From JAUIAI01 sp963732405 (GTDB taxonomy: Bacteria > Pseudomonadota > Gammaproteobacteria > Burkholderiales > Burkholderiaceae_E): a stretch of DNA of 64,000 nucleotides. The position numbers were made by a program, and so were the translations under genes. Shown here in pieces: positions 63,019 through 64,000 of the stretch; within the stretch, counting starts at the first letter, position 1; each line of letters opens with the position of its first letter. The stretch lies in NCBI GenBank assembly GCA_963732405.1, contig CAVSZG010000003.1:186001-250000 (forward strand), written 5' to 3'. The notes below the pieces were generated by a model that was not told the origin of the DNA, did not search any database, and saw only the letters and a list, made by a program, of their open reading frames with translations.

Positions 63019-63816
63019 CTACGGGGACTGCGCTCGAGGCACACAGCCGTCCAGAAACTTCTGGCTCACGGCCATGAAGCCGAACAGGTAGGCATGTTCA
63101 TCGACGGTGGCGAACTTGACGACCTCATGCATCTTGTTGGGCACGATATCGGTCACCGCATTCTTGGTGCCTTCGACGACACCGGTGGCCAGCGAGGTGT
63201 ACAACTCACCCCAGGCAACCGGCGTCGGGTTGGCACCGAAGAACTTCATCATCTCGACCGGTAACTGAGAGTTGATGACCCGCATCTTTACGCCCTTGAG
63301 ATCGGCGGCATTCTTGACCAGCGCATTCTTGGTGAAGAAATTGCGAAAGCGCCCGGTATTACCAATGCCGATGAGATTCACATTGCCGGATTTTTTGAGG
63401 AATTCCTGGCGCGCTTGATCAAAAAAAGGCCCGTCTATCATGCACTCGGCTACAGCATCGTCGCGGATGACGTAAGGCAGTTCGATGACCTGGAATTCCG
63501 GCATGAAGCCCACCAGGCCACCCAAGGCGGTGTGCGCGATCTCGAGCGCGTTGGCATTGACCTGCTCGACCATTTCGCGAAAGTTGCCCAGTTGCGAGCC
63601 CGGGAAGATCTGCACTTCGATCCGCCCGTTGGAGCGGGCCTCGAGAAAATACTTGAGAAACTGCCCGGCCACGTCGTCGTCGGAGTCGGGACCGACGGGC
63701 CCCGGGTGGCCATATTTGATGGTGAATTCGGCGGCATGAACAGGTGCCGGGCTGAGCCATGAACCCAGCGACAAGGTGGTCGCAAGCGTAATGGCAACTG
63801 CGAGTCGGTTGAACAT
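63019..63816 (-). CDS. dctP: TRAP transporter DctP-type binding protein, 5' exon (interrupted by intron)
   Basis: This N-terminal part begins MFNRLAVAITLATTLSLGSW, a Sec signal peptide cut near VHAAEF, then IKYGHPGPVGPDSDDDVAGQ, FPGSQLGNFREMVEQVNANA, and RFRNFFTKNALVKNAADLKG with the conserved Arg that binds the ligand carboxylate (KMRVINSQLPVEMM). The exon ends at about 63045 in FMAVSQKFLDG; the frame then enters the group II intron and stops at 63019. This periplasmic protein delivers an organic acid or sugar acid to the TRAP membrane subunits. Confidence 0.9.
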   Translation of the reverse strand: MFNRLAVAITLATTLSLGSWLSPAPVHAAEFTIKYGHPGPVGPDSDDDVAGQFLKYFLEARSNGRIEVQIFPGSQLGNFREMVEQVNANALEIAHTALGGLVGFMPEFQVIELPYVIRDDAVAECMIDGPFFDQARQEFLKKSGNVNLIGIGNTGRFRNFFTKNALVKNAADLKGVKMRVINSQLPVEMMKFFGANPTPVAWGELYTSLATGVVEGTKNAVTDIVPNKMHEVVKFATVDEHAYLFGFMAVSQKFLDGCVPRAQSP

Positions 63817-63870
63817 CTGAGTCTCCGCATTGTTGTTTGAGTGGCCCGCCAGGCGATCGGGTCGAAAAAA

Positions 63871-64000
63871 TTACTCGCCCATGCCCAACAGCCTCGGCAG
63901 GGTCATCGTGAGCGCAGGAATGTAGGTGATCATGAGAATGATCACCGCATGCACCATCAGGAAGGGCCACAACTCGCGCGTGATGTCCACCACCGATACC
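63871..64000 (-). CDS. dctM: TRAP transporter large permease (DctM), C-terminal end, partial
   Basis: The last 42 residues of a gene that starts beyond the window are visible: VSVVDITRELWPFLMVHAVI followed by ILMITYIPALTMTLPRLLG and MGE then a stop. The membrane helix and TLPRLLG end are typical of DctM/SiaM-type large TRAP permeases. It lies 54 bp upstream of dctP and would bring the Na+-coupled transport channel for the interrupted binding protein. Confidence 0.85.
   Translation of the reverse strand, partial: VSVVDITRELWPFLMVHAVIILMITYIPALTMTLPRLLGMGE

Larger units (their letters stand above)
61177..63044 (-). mobile_element. Group II intron inserted in dctP, about 1868 nt
   Basis: The intron is in the same orientation as dctP. 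The 5' end is GTGTGCC (group II GUGYG) right after exon codons FLDG. Domain V (61216-61250) and a domain VI-like stem lie just before the 3' end near 61177. The reverse transcriptase is encoded inside. The junction is ambiguous by 1 nt (61178/63045 also restores the frame); the total length and phase are unaffected. Splicing would restore dctP. Confidence 0.9.

Overview
The window is about 60% GC and densely coded, with proteobacterial gene content: Dpp-type and TRAP transporters, a class III cyclase with TPRs, an acs/DUF4212/symporter cluster and HemN. A short bacteriochlorophyll-gene relic (49398-49775), behind what looks like a paired CrtJ/PpsR operator, suggests descent from a purple phototroph. 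The exact order cannot be fixed from this sequence alone.

Layout. (1) 113-10250: a DUF6544-like membrane protein, then a leftward operon running from an enolase-superfamily enzyme (9137) through two oligopeptide-ABC ATPases, an NAD-dependent epimerase, a RidA protein, a periplasmic solute-binding protein and two permeases. A formamidase-like hydrolase is divergent. (2) 10255-15385, leftward: a class III cyclase with TPRs, then a PAP2/haloperoxidase-like protein with a Gly-Gly-Phe tail and a subtilisin-like protease. (3) 15693-40934: an extracellular contractile injection system (eCIS). It has an AAA+ ATPase, DUF4255 cap, two sheaths, two tube proteins, an assembly chaperone, a DUF6760 protein, LysM adaptor, split spike (gp27-like and gp5-like), PAAR tip, gp25-like protein, two baseplate-J proteins, a tail-I protein, a fibre with an S74 chaperone, and two DUF4157 cargo proteins. 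A receiver-domain protein and a Crp/Fnr regulator lie just before the ATPase.

(4) 40982-49146, leftward: an acetate-use cluster of acetyl-CoA synthetase, DUF4212 protein, sodium:solute symporter, CBS/DUF294 protein, membrane protein and PAS-exonuclease. (5) 49335-51214: operator pair, bchE'-'bchJ relic and hemN. (6) 51245-56968: Rieske dioxygenase alpha and beta subunits, polysaccharide deacetylase, gamma-glutamyltransferase-like protein and a beta-lactamase-family hydrolase. (7) 56997-64000, leftward: a TRAP transporter with SDR, alcohol dehydrogenase, PfkB kinase and LacD-type aldolase. A group II intron sits inside the TRAP binding-protein gene.

The eCIS locus carries several lesions: an IS630-family insertion in the first DUF4157 cargo gene, an extra G inside the second Walker A motif of the ATPase, an extra G in the first baseplate-J gene, and a DUF6760 gene with no standard start where one is expected. 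Either this injection system is decaying or the two indels are sequencing errors. The IS insertion cannot be a simple base-calling error. The IS630 copy, the group II intron and the photosynthesis relic each show gene disruption caught in the act.
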